From contig CAYMPL010000092.1 in NCBI GenBank assembly GCA_964392415.1, positions 1 to 5,538 on the forward strand: 5,538 bases of DNA, given 5' to 3'. The notes below the pieces were generated by a model. It saw only the letters and a program-made list of their open reading frames with translations. It was not told the origin of the DNA and ran no database searches. Position 1 is the stretch's first letter; every line of letters begins with the position of its first letter. Positions 5,041-5,538 of the stretch are shown here, piece by piece. This DNA is from CAYJMQ01 sp964392415. Lineage in GTDB: Bacteria; Bdellovibrionota; JACOXK01; 2-02-FULL-40-11. Made by a program: the position numbers and the translations under genes.

Positions 5041-5067
5041 CCATTTCGAGAGATAATGGTCACGCGA
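5033..5067. terminator. Bidirectional terminator hairpin between convergent genes
   Basis: TCGCGTGACCATT (5033-5045) and AATGGTCACGCGA (5055-5067) form a perfect 13-bp stem with a 9-nt loop. The left arm includes the last codons and the TGA stop of the GT-C gene, and the stem ends 9 bp before the rhodanese stop. The position between converging genes fits a two-way terminator. Neither side has a strong T-run (only GGTTTTA on the plus side), so it may act as a pause or 3'-end stabiliser. Confidence 0.7.
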
Positions 5068-5076
5068 TACACGGTT

Positions 5077-5442
5077 TTACGCAGCCTGGGATGTTTTCTT
5101 TTGGTTTGATTGAGGCGTCTCAGTGCAGCAGTAGCGATTGCCTTGCTTCCACTCTTCTATGCCGCCTGTAAAGCGGAAAACATTTTTAAAGCCGGCTTTT
5201 TCAAGCTGCTCAGCGGCTTTGTGGCTCGCGTCACATTGGCTGTTGGCGCAGTAGAGAACCACCCAGTCATTTTTTGAAAATAATTGAGGCGCTTTACTCC
5301 CAATCTGATCTGAAGGAATGTTGACTGAGCCGGGAATATGATCTTTTAAAAAATCTTCCCGGGGGAGTGTGTTGATCAAAACGGGATGATTTTTCCCCGG
5401 TTCAATCATTTTGATGAGTTGCTGAAGATTAACTGTCTTCAT
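5077..5442 (-). CDS. Single-domain rhodanese-like sulfurtransferase
   Basis: The 121-residue protein is a single rhodanese domain, which carries sulfane sulfur as a cysteine persulfide and passes it to an acceptor. The motifs are in order: VLINTLPREDFLKDHIPGSV (21-40, the CH2A-like DxR/HIPGA region with Asn-Thr where many have Asp-Val), NIPSDQIG, then the active-site loop CANSQCDAS (65-73), and FRFTGGIEEW (89-98). Cys65 is the catalytic residue. Cys70, five residues on, sits in the same loop, and a Cys-Cys pair (105-106) follows in the polar tail. No signal peptide is seen, so it is cytoplasmic. GGAG lies 6 nt upstream of the ATG, a clear ribosome site that fixes the start. It converges on the GT-C gene and shares the terminator hairpin. 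The physiological acceptor is unknown. Confidence 0.92.
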   Translation of the reverse strand: MKTVNLQQLIKMIEPGKNHPVLINTLPREDFLKDHIPGSVNIPSDQIGSKAPQLFSKNDWVVLYCANSQCDASHKAAEQLEKAGFKNVFRFTGGIEEWKQGNRYCCTETPQSNQKKTSQAA

Positions 5443-5538
5443 GAGTTTCTCCTTTTTTAAGTTAACTGCTACAACCAGACTTTTCGGACAATAAAATGAA
5501 TAACTTTAGAGCTTTGTAATTACCAAGCGATTCTGACC
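5443..5538 (-). promoter_or_regulatory. Upstream region of the rhodanese gene
   Basis: Besides the GGAG ribosome site (5449-5452), the minus-strand leader is AT-rich. A poor -35/-10 candidate can be drawn (TTGGTA, 18 bp, TATTCA), but it matches too little to call a promoter. No gene is seen before the window end. Confidence 0.2.

Noticed and set aside
1..5538. CRISPR array, insertion sequence, transposase or phage genes
   Set aside because: No regularly spaced repeats, terminal inverted repeats, or transposase or integrase motifs were seen on either strand.

Overview
The window comes from an AT-leaning bacterial chromosome. The organism cannot be named from the sequence. The tRNA lacks an encoded CCA tail, the genes are short and closely packed, and the cell has a DNA-repair glycosylase, a GT-C-type membrane protein and a rhodanese. 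This fits a Gram-negative, non-gammaproteobacterial lineage (for example a deltaproteobacterial, Nitrospirota or Omnitrophota-like group), but that is inference. TGA is used as a real stop by several intact genes, so the standard bacterial code applies.

Layout from left to right. Positions 1-52 are the 3' part of a class II tRNA-Leu(GAG) cut by the window edge. Positions 53-490 are eroded accessory DNA: a short dispersed-repeat-like palindrome and a decayed glyoxalase/VOC-family gene on the minus strand with an in-frame stop. Positions 520-1178 hold a two-gene toxin-antitoxin operon of the TumE/TumA type (toxin first, 4-bp overlap), driven by a consensus sigma70-type promoter whose spacer and -10 are framed by a perfect 10-bp inverted repeat. 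Positions 1179-1449 contain no recognised gene, only possible small-ORF remnants. Positions 1484-2509 encode a Fic-family AMP-transferase with an inhibitory helix and a C-terminal winged helix, behind a promoter that would give a leaderless mRNA. Positions 2594-3160 encode a 3-methyladenine DNA glycosylase (AAG/MPG family). Positions 3261-5040 are an overlapping pair: a small single-pass membrane protein of unknown family and a multi-pass GT-C/GT39-like membrane protein. A perfect 13-bp hairpin at 5033-5067 lies between this pair and a convergent single-domain rhodanese at 5077-5442 on the minus strand.

The TumE/TumA operon and the Fic gene form an accessory block next to a tRNA, in a region with gene debris, which is a common setting for turnover by horizontal transfer. 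TumA is probably both antitoxin and repressor of its operon. Fic is predicted to be held inactive by its own helix and may also bind its own promoter. The right half looks like ordinary chromosome: base-excision repair, envelope glycan or lipid glycosylation (inferred), and sulfur transfer. No CRISPR array, insertion sequence, transposase or integrase is visible.
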